Source: Puniceicoccales bacterium (GTDB lineage Bacteria; Verrucomicrobiota; Verrucomicrobiia; Opitutales; LL51). Taken from it: a stretch of 13,774 nucleotides of DNA. The DNA is taken from the NCBI GenBank assembly GCA_031259665.1, contig JAIRLD010000051.1, positions 1-13,774 on the forward strand. Direction: 5' to 3'. Positions 1-6,449 of the stretch are shown here, one piece after another. Numbering within the stretch: the first letter of the stretch is position 1; every line of letters starts with the position of its first letter. The position numbers and the translations under genes are program-made. A model generated the notes under the pieces. That model was not told the origin of the DNA. It searched no databases and saw only the letters and a program-made list of their open reading frames with translations.

Positions 1-36
1 CGATGTGGTGCGAGAGTAGGTTGTTGCCAGTATTTT
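1..36 (+). rRNA. rrf: 5S rRNA, 3' end only (cut by window edge)
   Basis: The first 36 bases match the 3' end of a 5S rRNA: the GTGGTGCGAGAGTAGG segment of helix IV/loop E is followed by TTGTTGCCAG, the 3' strand of helix I. The first 45 bases of the window are identical to 1615-1659, the end of the full 5S copy plus the start of its terminator. This points to a recent duplication or gene conversion. The 5' part, and any 23S/16S genes, would lie to the left of the window. Confidence 0.85.
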
Positions 37-66
37 GGGCCGGATTTTCTCAGAAACATCTGGCCC
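37..66 (+). terminator. Hairpin terminator after first 5S copy
   Basis: The arms GGGCCGGAT and ATCTGGCCC pair around a 12-base loop, directly after the 5S 3' end. The U-tract that follows is short and impure (gatttgtattt). The same design follows each 5S copy in the window. Confidence 0.7.
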
Positions 67-74
67 GATTTGTA

Positions 75-195
75 TTTAAACAAGATTTTAGATTGGGAAA
101 GAGGGTTCCATTCCGAAGGCGATCGTTAGGCCCTCAATCGCTCGCCGGTAGTGCTGCCACGATGTGGTGCGAGAGTAGGTCATTGCCAATATTTT
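75..195 (+). rRNA. 5S rRNA copy 2, degenerate (probable pseudogene)
   Basis: From TTCCATTCCGAAGG (about 106) to ATTGCCAATATTTT (195) this aligns well with the 5S copy at 1522-1648, including the segment GATGTGGTGCGAGAGTAGGT. The 5' third does not align: the expected CTGGTG start and the 5' strand of helix II are absent or scrambled. A short ATTGG (92-96) can pair with CCAAT (186-190). If that is helix I, the gene has lost about 15 bases between helix I and loop B. Helix IV keeps CCAC/GTGG. It is probably non-functional; the 5' boundary is uncertain. Confidence 0.6.
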
Positions 196-196
196 A

Positions 197-224
197 GTCC
201 GGATTTCTTCGGAAATTCCCGGAC
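197..224 (+). terminator. Hairpin terminator after 5S copy 2
   Basis: GTCCGGATTTC pairs with GAAAT(tc)CCGGAC around a TTCG tetraloop, with a two-base bulge on the 3' arm. The sequence differs from the terminators of copies 1 and 3, but the position and the GTCCGG/CCGGAC base are equivalent. No strong U-tract follows. Confidence 0.65.
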
Positions 225-276
225 ACTTTGGCGTTGTGTTATATTCTTTCTTCGATGAAAAGAAGCTCCTGAGTAT

Positions 277-1227
277 TTATTCTTCTGGAGATTTATTCCC
301 CTGAGCATTTAACTCGTCGATTCTTTGCTGAAACATATCCCCAATCTTGTTATAATTTTCCGTTCTTTCTGGAAATCTTTTTACCACATGATCGAGTAGT
401 TTGAATTTTTGCAATGGCAATTTTCCTTTATTATTCGCTATGCGGGGATCTGCACCTGCCCTAAATAATAAGTCAACAATTTCGAAACTGAATGGACTTC
501 CATGGGAAAAATCTCCAGCTAAATTGTGTAAAATTGTATCTCCTTCCTCATCTTTGGTATTTACATTGGCGCCATTTTCAATAAGAAATTGCATCTCCCT
601 TAGAATATTTTCATTACAGCGATCATAAAGGGCACGTAGGCTTATATCATCTAGAAAGTCACCCCTAGGGGACAAACTACCATCCTCGTTTAGAAAATAA
701 TAACCATAATCACTTAAAACCCTTTGGAGTAGAGTATGTCCCCGAATTAAAACGTTTACATCGGCACCGTGTTTTATGAGGAGTTTCATCATTTCATCAT
801 TATCATCGTCGGTTAACATGCCGAGTGGTGTGCAATCCCCATAATATTGATCACGGAGTACGCAGTATTCCGCATCGGGATCGAAACATTTCATATTGGG
901 ATCAGCTCCGCGCTCAAGCAAAGCCTCAGCCACATCCCTAAGGTTACAAAATACAGCCGCTCCCAAAGAGGTAATTTTTTCTATTTTGACTCTGCGGTCA
1001 ATATCTTTATCTTCTATGCCTCCAATCAATTGCAACGCCTTTTCGCTATTGCCCTTACTCATGGCCTCGATGGTACGATCAATCCTGGCAACAACTGAGT
1101 CTTCATCTGTTTCCACCACTTGGGCTTCGTCATCTTTTTCTATTTCTTGTGCACCCGTAATCCCACACAGCAAAAACGCTTCCATGCCGTATAGTATCCC
1201 ACCACATATCCATCCTTTATATTGCAT
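277..1227 (-). CDS. Exported ankyrin-repeat protein
   Basis: This 316-residue ORF has ankyrin repeats, a protein-protein interaction fold. Typical repeat ends are visible: ALLERGADPN near residue 105, LLIKHGADVN near 150, FLIENGANVN near 217 and LLFRAGADP near 255. The stretch between about 165 and 205 fits the consensus poorly. The N-terminus has a short hydrophobic segment ending near GAQE, which suggests a signal peptide. The true start may be Met15 (ATG at 1185). A promoter-like TTGACA sits so close to the first ATG that the transcript would begin about 4 bases before it, and GGTGGG lies 12 bases upstream of Met15. The C-terminal 40 residues are charged. The target is unknown. Exported ankyrin proteins in host-associated bacteria often act on host proteins, but that is inference here. 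Confidence 0.85.
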   Translation of the reverse strand: MQYKGWICGGILYGMEAFLLCGITGAQEIEKDDEAQVVETDEDSVVARIDRTIEAMSKGNSEKALQLIGGIEDKDIDRRVKIEKITSLGAAVFCNLRDVAEALLERGADPNMKCFDPDAEYCVLRDQYYGDCTPLGMLTDDDNDEMMKLLIKHGADVNVLIRGHTLLQRVLSDYGYYFLNEDGSLSPRGDFLDDISLRALYDRCNENILREMQFLIENGANVNTKDEEGDTILHNLAGDFSHGSPFSFEIVDLLFRAGADPRIANNKGKLPLQKFKLLDHVVKRFPERTENYNKIGDMFQQRIDELNAQGNKSPEE

Positions 1228-1237
1228 AACGGAGCGT

Positions 1238-1265
1238 ATAATTATTCTTTGATAGAATTTGTCAA
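1238..1265 (-). promoter_or_regulatory. Promoter of the ankyrin gene
   Basis: On the minus strand a perfect -35 TTGACA (1260-1265) is followed after 16 bp by AATTAT (1238-1243), four of six matches to the -10 consensus. Transcription would start near 1231. This supports translation from the internal ATG at 1185 rather than 1227. Confidence 0.5.
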
Positions 1266-1313
1266 GCTGAAAAAATTCTTAGCAAAGAATTTTAAAAGCT
1301 AATTACATAATTT

Positions 1314-1490
1314 CTAATATCCTATAGATCCTCCAGACTCACGCAGATCATCTTCTGTTTTTTGCAGTAAATCTCTAATGCGCATGTACTCCTCTTTGTG
1401 CTTCTCATAGCTTTCTCTCTCTTTTCCTTTATAATTCTCTACATTTTTGGGATCTAAATAATCCTTAACTAAGTCCAGAGGTGTTGTATT
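1314..1490 (-). pseudogene. C-terminal stub of an ankyrin-repeat gene
   Basis: The minus strand is open for 58 codons ending in TAG at 1314-1316, with no start codon at its head and a TAA in frame at 1491-1493. It begins NTTPLDLVKDYLDP, the opening of an ankyrin repeat (TPLDL is the classic motif). It continues into a very charged, probably helical tail (KGKERESYEKHKEEY, then LLQKTEDDLRESGGS). The coherent composition and ankyrin start argue that this is the surviving 3' end of a second ankyrin gene. Its upstream part is missing: the 5S copy at 1522 begins about 30 bp away. It is too short for standard gene finders. Confidence 0.6.
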
Positions 1491-1521
1491 TTATAAGTGA
1501 TTGAGGTATACATTGCGCAGA

Positions 1522-1648
1522 AGGTACTCTGGTGATCATAGGTGAGGGAACCCACGTTTCCATTCCGAAGGTGATCGTTAGGCCCGTAATCACTCTGCCG
1601 ATAGTGTGCCACCACGATGTGGTGCGAGAGTAGGTTGTTGCCAGTATT
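1522..1648 (+). rRNA. rrf: 5S rRNA, full copy (copy 3)
   Basis: This is a near-complete 5S rRNA aligning to the universal pattern. CTGGTG opens near 1529, CCATTCCGAAG forms loop C at 1560-1570, CTGCCGATAGTG lies at 1594-1605, and GTGCGAGAGTAGG lies at 1622-1634, closing with TTGCCAG. The helices can be drawn: helix I CTGG/CCAG extended by AAGGTA against TATTTT with a two-base bulge; helix II GGTGA (1541-1545) with TCACT; helix III CCAC/GGTG; helix IV CACCAC/GTGGTG with loop GAT. There is no 23S gene directly upstream. It is an isolated copy flanked by ankyrin and pilin remnants. The ends are accurate to a few bases. Confidence 0.85.
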
Positions 1649-1650
1649 TT

Positions 1651-1680
1651 GGGCCGGATGTTTTTAGGAACATCCGGGCC
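1651..1680 (+). terminator. Hairpin terminator after 5S copy 3
   Basis: GGCCGGATGTT pairs with AACATCCGGGCC (one extra G on the 3' arm) around a short loop. The left arm matches the terminator of copy 1, so the terminator was duplicated together with the 5S gene. Confidence 0.7.
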
Positions 1681-1778
1681 GATTTGTTTATGTCGAAAAA
1701 ATTGCAAATAAAACTTGCGATATATGAAATATTTTATACTTTCAATATGTTTTCATTTAAAATTCAAAGGATTTGGTT

Positions 1779-1895
1779 ATGAGTGTAAGCGGAGTCAGTA
1801 GTTCAGATAGGTTAATGGATGTGGGTTTACATCAAAGTGTAGAACGGGGAGGTGAATTTAGAATTCGAGGCGGGCATGATCTTTTCCGCGGATAA
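1779..1895 (+). pseudogene. 38-codon 5' fragment of an unknown gene
   Basis: An ATG with a good ribosome binding site (AAAGGA, 8 bases upstream) opens a 38-codon frame, MSVSGVSSSDRLMDVGLHQS onward, ending in TAA at 1893-1895. The last third overlaps, on the opposite strand, the end of the prepilin remnant (from 1858). The start and leader therefore look genuine, while the body appears to have been replaced at a rearrangement junction near 1850-1860. I do not recognise the N-terminus. It could alternatively be an intact micro-protein gene. Confidence 0.35.
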
Positions 1896-2331
1896 CGTAT
1901 TCTCGAAGCACCTTCGAAGCATATTTGTCACCGGAAGAAATATACACATTGGGATCATTAAGAACACATTTCGACGGATAAAATCTGTAGGAGCTTTGAG
2001 TAATCCCCGCCAACGAACGTGCAACCCAATTACCATAATCTGCGAAATCGGTTCCATAGTAAATTACTCTAAGCCCCATGTCATTGCCTCAATTTATCGT
2101 ATATTCCTTCCAGGCGGCGGCGATTGTTTGAAGATTGGAAACATCTTTTAGCTTTCGTGCGCTGAGTTTAATCGAACTCATCACAGGTAGACAAATGGCT
2201 AGTAAAATACTGATGATTGTAATTGTGAAAACGATTTCCAGCAATGTAAAGGATTTCTTTTTACTTTTTACGCTTTGTTGCTTTATAAGATAAGCATACT
2301 GCGATTGTTGCGAGTTTGCGAATCTTGTCAA
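1858..2331 (-). pseudogene. Type IV prepilin-like gene interrupted by in-frame TGA
   Basis: The minus strand encodes a prepilin leader and N-terminal helix. Basic residues VKSKKKS are followed by FTLLEIVFTITIISILLAI, with the conserved Glu at mature position 5, then a helix running to AAAWKEYTIN. A single in-frame TGA (2089-2091) follows. The same frame then continues GNDMGLRVIYYGTDF and on through a plausible globular domain to TAA at 1858. Pilin and pseudopilin subunits are cleaved before the Phe and assembled from the inner membrane. The start is unclear: a TTG at 2329-2331 gives a 26-residue leader, while the nearest in-frame ATG (2440-2442) would give an unusually long one. No other pilus genes are in the window. 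The downstream end abuts an inverted gene fragment, so the 3' end may also be truncated. Confidence 0.65.
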
Positions 2332-2430
2332 GCGAAAAATATAAAATATTTCTACTTTTTCTAATTTATTTCCACGAAAGTTGTTCCCGAAAAAATATTT
2401 TTCCAAAAATTTAGACCTACTATCCGGAAT

Positions 2431-2530
2431 AAACAAAAACAATTATTTTTCCCAAATCACTTGACAATCACCAAATTCCTCCCAAGGCTAGCAGATAGTG
2501 GGTGGAAGCAAGCGACGTATTAAAAATCCC
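2431..2530. repeat. Short dispersed repeat, copy A
   Basis: This is the first of four related copies (A-D). On plus it has an A/T-rich lead, then ACTTGACA (TTGACA 2461-2466), 17 bases ending TCCC, then AAGGCTAG, GGGTGGAAGCAAGCG and AAAAATC. The best match is copy B, 193 bp further on, where the A/T-rich lead (AATTATTTT, then CCAAA) is also conserved. The lead plus TTGACA resembles an UP element and -35 box, but no convincing -10 follows. The polarity is therefore open. Confidence 0.5.
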
Positions 2531-2623
2531 GTACTACGCTAAGCAGTTTCAAAGTTCGCGCTAATCCCGCTTCTTAATATCTCATGCTGCTCCATAACAT
2601 CCCCAAGTCCACCAATAGAAATA

Positions 2624-2724
2624 ATAAAAAAATAATTATTTTCACCAAACTACTTGACAACCACCGATTTCATCCCAAAGCTAAGTAGTAGAGGGTGAGA
2701 GCAAGCGGCATGCCCCAAAAATCG
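2624..2724. repeat. Short dispersed repeat, copy B
   Basis: This is the second copy, in direct orientation to A: TTGACA at 2654-2659, then ATCCCAAAGCTAA, GGGTGAGAGCAAGCGGC and CCAAAAATCGC. Most differences from A are transitions. The remaining parts of the 193-bp period do not match, so this is a spaced pair of elements rather than a simple tandem duplication. Confidence 0.5.
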
Positions 2725-2851
2725 CTAGAAATAAATACGCCGCTCAATACAACACTGTAAACATCAGCGGAAAATTAACTCCTACATCAAAAAATTTTCC
2801 CTGCCCCATCACCAAACTAAATAAAAGAGCCATTACAATAACCCATGTAAT
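2681..2851 (-). pseudogene. Possible broken small membrane-protein ORF
   Basis: Downstream of gap on the minus strand, AAGGAG (2857-2862) precedes an open hydrophobic frame, TWVIVMALLFSLVMGQGKFF onward, which looks like a signal or membrane helix. It runs to TGA at 2744-2746 and in the same frame continues AAYLFLAIFGACRLLS to TAG at 2681-2683, inside repeat B. A start at ATT (2849-2851) would be needed for the spacing to the ribosome binding site; the first in-frame ATG is 2831-2833. It may be a 35-residue hydrophobic peptide or a decayed membrane protein. The evidence is only composition and the ribosome binding site. Confidence 0.25.
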
Positions 2852-2886
2852 GACTACTCCTTTTTTTACTTTTCTATAAAATTAAA

Positions 2887-3912
2887 CTAAATAAACTGCG
2901 CCAGCTTCGATATTAACTGTACGCAGCGGCAACTGTACCCCCACTCATTGTCGTACCAACTCACCAATTTGAAAAAGCGATCGTTTAACTGAATTCCCGA
3001 TCCTGCATCGAAAATCGACGATAAATTGCAGTGCACGAAATCCGATGAAACGACCTCATCCTCCGTGTACCCTAATATCCCCTTCAATGGACCTTCCGCT
3101 GCCTCCTTCATTTTCTTGCAAATCTCTTCGTAGGAAGTTGCCTTCGTCGTTTTTACTGTCAAATCAACCACCGATACTGTCGGCGTCGGGACCCGAAAAG
3201 ACATCCCCGTTAACTTCCCTTTGACCTCTGGTAATACTAACCCAACTGCTACCGCTGCACCCGTCGTCGCCGGAATAATGTTCGTCGCCGCCGTACGTCC
3301 CCCTTTCCAATCCTTCCGCGAAGGACCATCGACCGTCTTTTGCGTCGCCGTGTAACTGTGAATCGTCGTCATGAGTCCCTCCTCAATCCCAAAATGATCA
3401 AGCATAACTTTCGTAATCGGTGCTAAACAATTCGTCGTACACGACGCATTGGAAATAATATCGTGTTCCGCAGAAAGCGTATGATCATTGACGCCTATTA
3501 CTACCGTCTTGACCCGTTCACCCTTCGCCGGCGCCGAAATAATAACCTTCTTAGCCCCCGCTTTCAGATGACCTTCCGCAAGCGTATCTTGGGTAAATAA
3601 ACCCGTCGATTCCACTACAACATCGACGCCGAGATCCCCCCATGGCATCGCCGTTGGCCCATCCTTTATCGCTAAACATTGGATCCGATCCCCATTGACA
3701 ACCAATGCATCCTCACCATCCGCACGAACTTCTCCATCAAATCGCCCCTGTGTCGAATCGTACTTGACAAGATACGCCAAATTGTCCGCGGGAACAAGAT
3801 CGTTAACCGCCACAACCTCAATGTCATTGCCCAATTTCCCCGAATCAATAATCGCACGAAATACAAGGCGACCAATCCGACCAAATCCATTAATAGCTAC
3901 TTTTACTGCCAT
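2887..3912 (-). CDS. gap: Glyceraldehyde-3-phosphate dehydrogenase
   Basis: This is a cytosolic glycolytic enzyme that oxidises glyceraldehyde 3-phosphate with phosphate and NAD+ to 1,3-bisphosphoglycerate. The ATG at 3912 gives the family-typical N-terminus MAVKVAINGFGRIGR with the Rossmann glycine motif. An upstream TTG at 3939 would add nine residues that do not fit the family. In the 341-residue form the catalytic Cys is at about 158 in SNASCTTNCLAP and the partner His at about 185 in IHSYTATQ. The C-terminal catalytic domain carries SWYDNEWGYS. An Asp after the second strand (AVNDL) is usual in NAD-dependent glycolytic forms. All key residues are present and the length is normal. It stands alone, with mnmG 270 bp upstream on the same strand. 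Confidence 0.97.
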   Translation of the reverse strand: MAVKVAINGFGRIGRLVFRAIIDSGKLGNDIEVVAVNDLVPADNLAYLVKYDSTQGRFDGEVRADGEDALVVNGDRIQCLAIKDGPTAMPWGDLGVDVVVESTGLFTQDTLAEGHLKAGAKKVIISAPAKGERVKTVVIGVNDHTLSAEHDIISNASCTTNCLAPITKVMLDHFGIEEGLMTTIHSYTATQKTVDGPSRKDWKGGRTAATNIIPATTGAAVAVGLVLPEVKGKLTGMSFRVPTPTVSVVDLTVKTTKATSYEEICKKMKEAAEGPLKGILGYTEDEVVSSDFVHCNLSSIFDAGSGIQLNDRFFKLVSWYDNEWGYSCRCVQLISKLAQFI

Positions 3913-3939
3913 ATCGAATCCAATAAATGCAAAAGACAA

Positions 3940-4181
3940 AGATTTTCAAACTTTATTTTAATATACTCATCGCCTGACCCATTAAGCGAAATGCTATAGC
4001 TAGCCGAAACGTTGAAAGTAGCATGGGCATCGCCCCCATGTCTTACAGGCATTCAAGTCCTAAAGGGGCAGAAAGTTCCACTTTAGGTCCAACTGCCATA
4101 AAATTTTGCAATGATCGGATAATTACTACCCACAAGGGCTACGTCATGGAGCAATTTCACTCCCTCCAATAAATGTTCCCT
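3940..4181. other. Gap between gap and mnmG with hairpins and short broken frames
   Basis: No clear gene is present. Three structures are seen: CATGGG (4022-4027) pairs with CCCATG (4035-4040); CCTAAAG (4059-4065) pairs with CTTTAGG (4081-4087); and GGCAG (4067-4071) inside that loop can pair with CTGCC (4093-4097), which would make a pseudoknot-like fold. On the minus strand two short protein-like frames (LLHDVALVGSNYPIIAKF, then AVGPKVELSAPLGLECL in another frame) suggest a decayed gene. The region may also hold the gap promoter, which I could not place. Confidence 0.3.
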
Positions 4182-6056
4182 TTAGCCGGGTTTAGGCAAC
4201 GCTCCAGAAACATGCGTAGCCTCAATGGCAATCCAAATGAGATTCACATCAGTAGGACTAATACCGGAAATGCGTGACAGTTGCCCCAATGTTGTCGGGC
4301 GAATGCTTTCCATTTTTTGGCGACTTTCGATGCGCAAACTTTTTACGTTGTCGTAGGAAAAATATGGTGGGATTTTCACAAAATCCAGTTCCTTCATTTT
4401 TTCGATTTGTCGCAGCTCGCGTGCCAAGTAACCTCCATACAAAATGCGGTATTTCACCGCTTCCTGAATCGAAATCTCTTCCGCCAAAAATTCAGGAGGA
4501 AATACAATTTCTCCATTGTTACGCAACAGCTGCGCCGCAATCGAATTACCGCCAAGCAAATTTTTATCAAAAACGGTACACCAACGATCGATAGCGGATT
4601 TTGTTTTTTCGATAGCTTCAATGCGCTGTTTTGAAAGCAACTGATACTTTTTCGCATGGCAAACGAGGCGATATTCCGCACTCGCGTGGTTCAACAACAG
4701 ACGATACTCCGCACGACTGGTAAACATTCGGTAAGGTTCCTGCGTACCATTTGTAATTAAATCATCAATAAGAACACCGATATAGGCATCATGGCGTTGC
4801 AATATCAATGGATTTTCTCCGAAAACTTTTGCAACGGCATTAATTCCGGCAACGATTCCTTGACCGGCGGCTTCCTCGTAACCCGAAGTCCCATTAATCT
4901 GTCCCGCAAAAAATAATCCCTCGACGATCTTCGATTCCAACGAAGGATACAATTGTGTGGGTGGTGCGTAATCGTATTCTACGGCGTAGGCCGGACGAAC
5001 CATTTGTGCCTGTTCTAGTCCGGGAATTGTTTGTAAAATTTTCATTTGCACATCGACCGGCAAACTCGTCGATAATCCATTGATATACCACTCATCGGTA
5101 CCATTACCCTCCGGCTCCAGGAATAATCGGTGGGTATTTTTATCGGGAAATTTGACATATTTATCCTCGATACTGGGACAGTAGCGCGGTCCAATCCCCG
5201 CAATTTCTCCGGAATAGAGTGGCGATCGACATAAATTTTCCCGAACCACATCTCCCGTGGCAACACTCGTATGAGTAATCCAGCAAGACCGATTTTCCAA
5301 CGTATTATCTACAGAATGTGATCCAAAAGATGCCAAATATTGAATTATCATTTCGCCATTTCGTGAATCATAGAACGCGAATTTTTGCGGTATCAAATCA
5401 CCGATTTGTTTCTCACATTTTTGAAAATCGATCGTCGAACCGAGTATGCGCGGTGGTGTTCCTGTCTTCATTCTTCCCAATTCGATGCCGCACTCCCTCA
5501 ACGAATCCGATAACGCATTCGCTGCAAAATCTCCCAAACGTCCGCCATTGATCTTTTGAAGTCCAATGTGCATTAATCCCCGTAAAAATGTTCCCGCCGT
5601 CAAAATCACGGCTCCAGCTTCGAAATTTAATCCAATGTTTGTTTCGACTCCCTGGATTTTGCCCCCTTTGACCACCAATGCCAAGACCTCTGCCTGTAAA
5701 ATTTGTAGATTTTTCGTACGTTCTAAAACATACTTCATCCGAAACTGATACGCTTTTTTATCACATTGTGCCCGCGGAGATTGTACCGCCGGCCCCTTGG
5801 ATGCATTGAGGAGTCGGAACTGTATGGCCGTTTGATCCGCATTAATCGCCATTTCACCGCCCAGAGCATCAATTTCACGGACGATTTGCCCTTTGGCTTG
5901 TCCTCCAATCGCCGGATTACAACTCATCTGTGCCATCGTGTCGAGATTCCATGTCAATAGCAAAACCCTCGCACCACGCCGCGCCGCAATCATCGCCGCT
6001 TCACAACCCGCGTGCCCCGCACCACAAACAATGACATCAAAACTCTGTACCTCCAC
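4182..6056 (-). CDS. mnmG: tRNA uridine-5-carboxymethylaminomethyl modification enzyme MnmG (GidA)
   Basis: This is a FAD enzyme that, with MnmE, builds the (carboxymethyl)aminomethyl group on wobble U34 of tRNAs reading two-fold degenerate codons. It has 624 residues, close to the family norm of about 630. The FAD-binding motif GAGHAGCEAA lies at 12-21, followed by the MnmG signature CNPAIGGQAKGQIVREID. GRMKTGTPPRI is in the middle, GLFFAGQINGTSGYEEAAGQ is a second FAD-contacting motif, and the C-terminal helical tRNA/MnmE-binding domain ends ATHVSGALPKPG. The start is GTG at 6056 with only a weak upstream AGG; it gives the expected N-terminus. MnmE is not in the window. A palindrome cluster occupies most of the space upstream. 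Confidence 0.97.
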   Translation of the reverse strand: MEVQSFDVIVCGAGHAGCEAAMIAARRGARVLLLTWNLDTMAQMSCNPAIGGQAKGQIVREIDALGGEMAINADQTAIQFRLLNASKGPAVQSPRAQCDKKAYQFRMKYVLERTKNLQILQAEVLALVVKGGKIQGVETNIGLNFEAGAVILTAGTFLRGLMHIGLQKINGGRLGDFAANALSDSLRECGIELGRMKTGTPPRILGSTIDFQKCEKQIGDLIPQKFAFYDSRNGEMIIQYLASFGSHSVDNTLENRSCWITHTSVATGDVVRENLCRSPLYSGEIAGIGPRYCPSIEDKYVKFPDKNTHRLFLEPEGNGTDEWYINGLSTSLPVDVQMKILQTIPGLEQAQMVRPAYAVEYDYAPPTQLYPSLESKIVEGLFFAGQINGTSGYEEAAGQGIVAGINAVAKVFGENPLILQRHDAYIGVLIDDLITNGTQEPYRMFTSRAEYRLLLNHASAEYRLVCHAKKYQLLSKQRIEAIEKTKSAIDRWCTVFDKNLLGGNSIAAQLLRNNGEIVFPPEFLAEEISIQEAVKYRILYGGYLARELRQIEKMKELDFVKIPPYFSYDNVKSLRIESRQKMESIRPTTLGQLSRISGISPTDVNLIWIAIEATHVSGALPKPG

Positions 6057-6169
6057 AATAATTCGCCTAGCGAATCAATCATCCCTATAAACTCAAGCGC
6101 TATTTTGGGGAGGATATGGGGCTTCGCCCCACACCCCGCAAGGAGTCATGGACTCTTTGACCTCCTTTG

Positions 6170-6208
6170 GCGGCCCGGTCCATGCGCGATGCGCATGGAC
6201 CGGGCCGC
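6170..6208. repeat. Perfect 18-bp palindrome with 3-base centre
   Basis: GCGGCCCGGTCCATGCGC is followed by GAT and then its exact reverse complement. It is nested in an outer pair TTGACCT (6157-6163)/AGGTCAA (6210-6216). The flanks also carry the direct repeat GACTCTTTGAC (6151 and 6222). This is a strong cruciform or RNA hairpin candidate. Confidence 0.85.
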
Positions 6209-6245
6209 AAGGTCAAGAATAGACTCTTTGACTTTTCCTAGCTTC

Positions 6246-6290
6246 CTAGCAGCCGAGCCCGGCGCATACTGCGCAGGGTTCGGCTGCTAG
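6246..6290. repeat. Two-tier palindrome, 45 bp
   Basis: The outer stem CTAGCAGCCGA/TCGGCTGCTAG, then G:T and CCC/GGG, encloses an inner stem GCGCA/TGCGC with loop TAC. Only one mismatch occurs between the tiers. Confidence 0.8.
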
Positions 6291-6300
6291 GGCTAAATTT

Positions 6301-6325
6301 GCCCCAGCGGCGAAGCCGCGGGGGC
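6301..6325. repeat. Palindrome GCCCC-GCGGC with GAA centre
   Basis: GCCCC and GGGGC flank GCGGC-GAA-GCCGC, with one A:G mismatch between tiers. The core is the same palindrome as at 13693-13713 in cluster 2, where the central triplet is TTC (the reverse complement), i.e. the opposite orientation. Confidence 0.75.
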
Positions 6326-6335
6326 TGTAAAGTCC

Positions 6336-6365
6336 AGCCCGGCGCTTCGCGCCGGGCTGATTTTT
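6336..6365 (+). terminator. Perfect 10-bp hairpin followed by T-run
   Basis: AGCCCGGCGC-TTC-GCGCCGGGCT (6336-6358) is followed by GA and TTTTT (6361-6365). This is the layout of an intrinsic terminator on plus, although no plus-strand gene lies upstream. It may simply be a member of the palindrome family. Confidence 0.5.
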
Positions 6366-6370
6366 AATTC

Positions 6371-6411
6371 TGCGGTTTGATCCGGTAGCATCGCCACCGG
6401 ATCAAACCGCA
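6371..6411. repeat. 41-nt palindrome of the TGCGGTTTGATCC family, copy 1
   Basis: The 16-base arms TGCGGTTTGATCCGGT/ACCGGATCAAACCGCA are followed inward by an A:C mismatch and GC/GC around ATC. The outer 13 bases of each arm are identical to those of the hairpin at 13637-13677, which has the same total length. The inner part differs but remains paired. Confidence 0.85.
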
Positions 6412-6449
6412 ACCCCAGGTCCAGTGGATGGATCCCCTGGTCAGGGGTT

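Noticed and set aside
3..197. Plus-strand open frame over the left edge
   Set aside because: It lies over two 5S rRNA segments; the repeated peptide it shows comes from the repeated rRNA sequence.
1465..1707. Minus-strand open frame of 80 codons
   Set aside because: It is antisense to the full 5S rRNA and its terminator; only the first bases overlap the ankyrin stub, and in a different frame.
2089..2091. TGA recoded as Trp or selenocysteine
   Set aside because: TGA ends the ABC ATPase at a normal length and overlaps the tsaD start; conserved Trp positions use TGG, and no SECIS-like context was recognised.
1827..2151. Other open frames on both strands over the pilin remnant
   Set aside because: They are alternative frames of the prepilin gene, whose own frame has the recognisable leader and helix.
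4022..4040. Intrinsic terminator at the CATGGG hairpin
   Set aside because: No T-run follows on either strand and no gene ends beside it.
4274..4634. Plus-strand open frames inside mnmG
   Set aside because: They are antisense shadows of a fully conserved gene.
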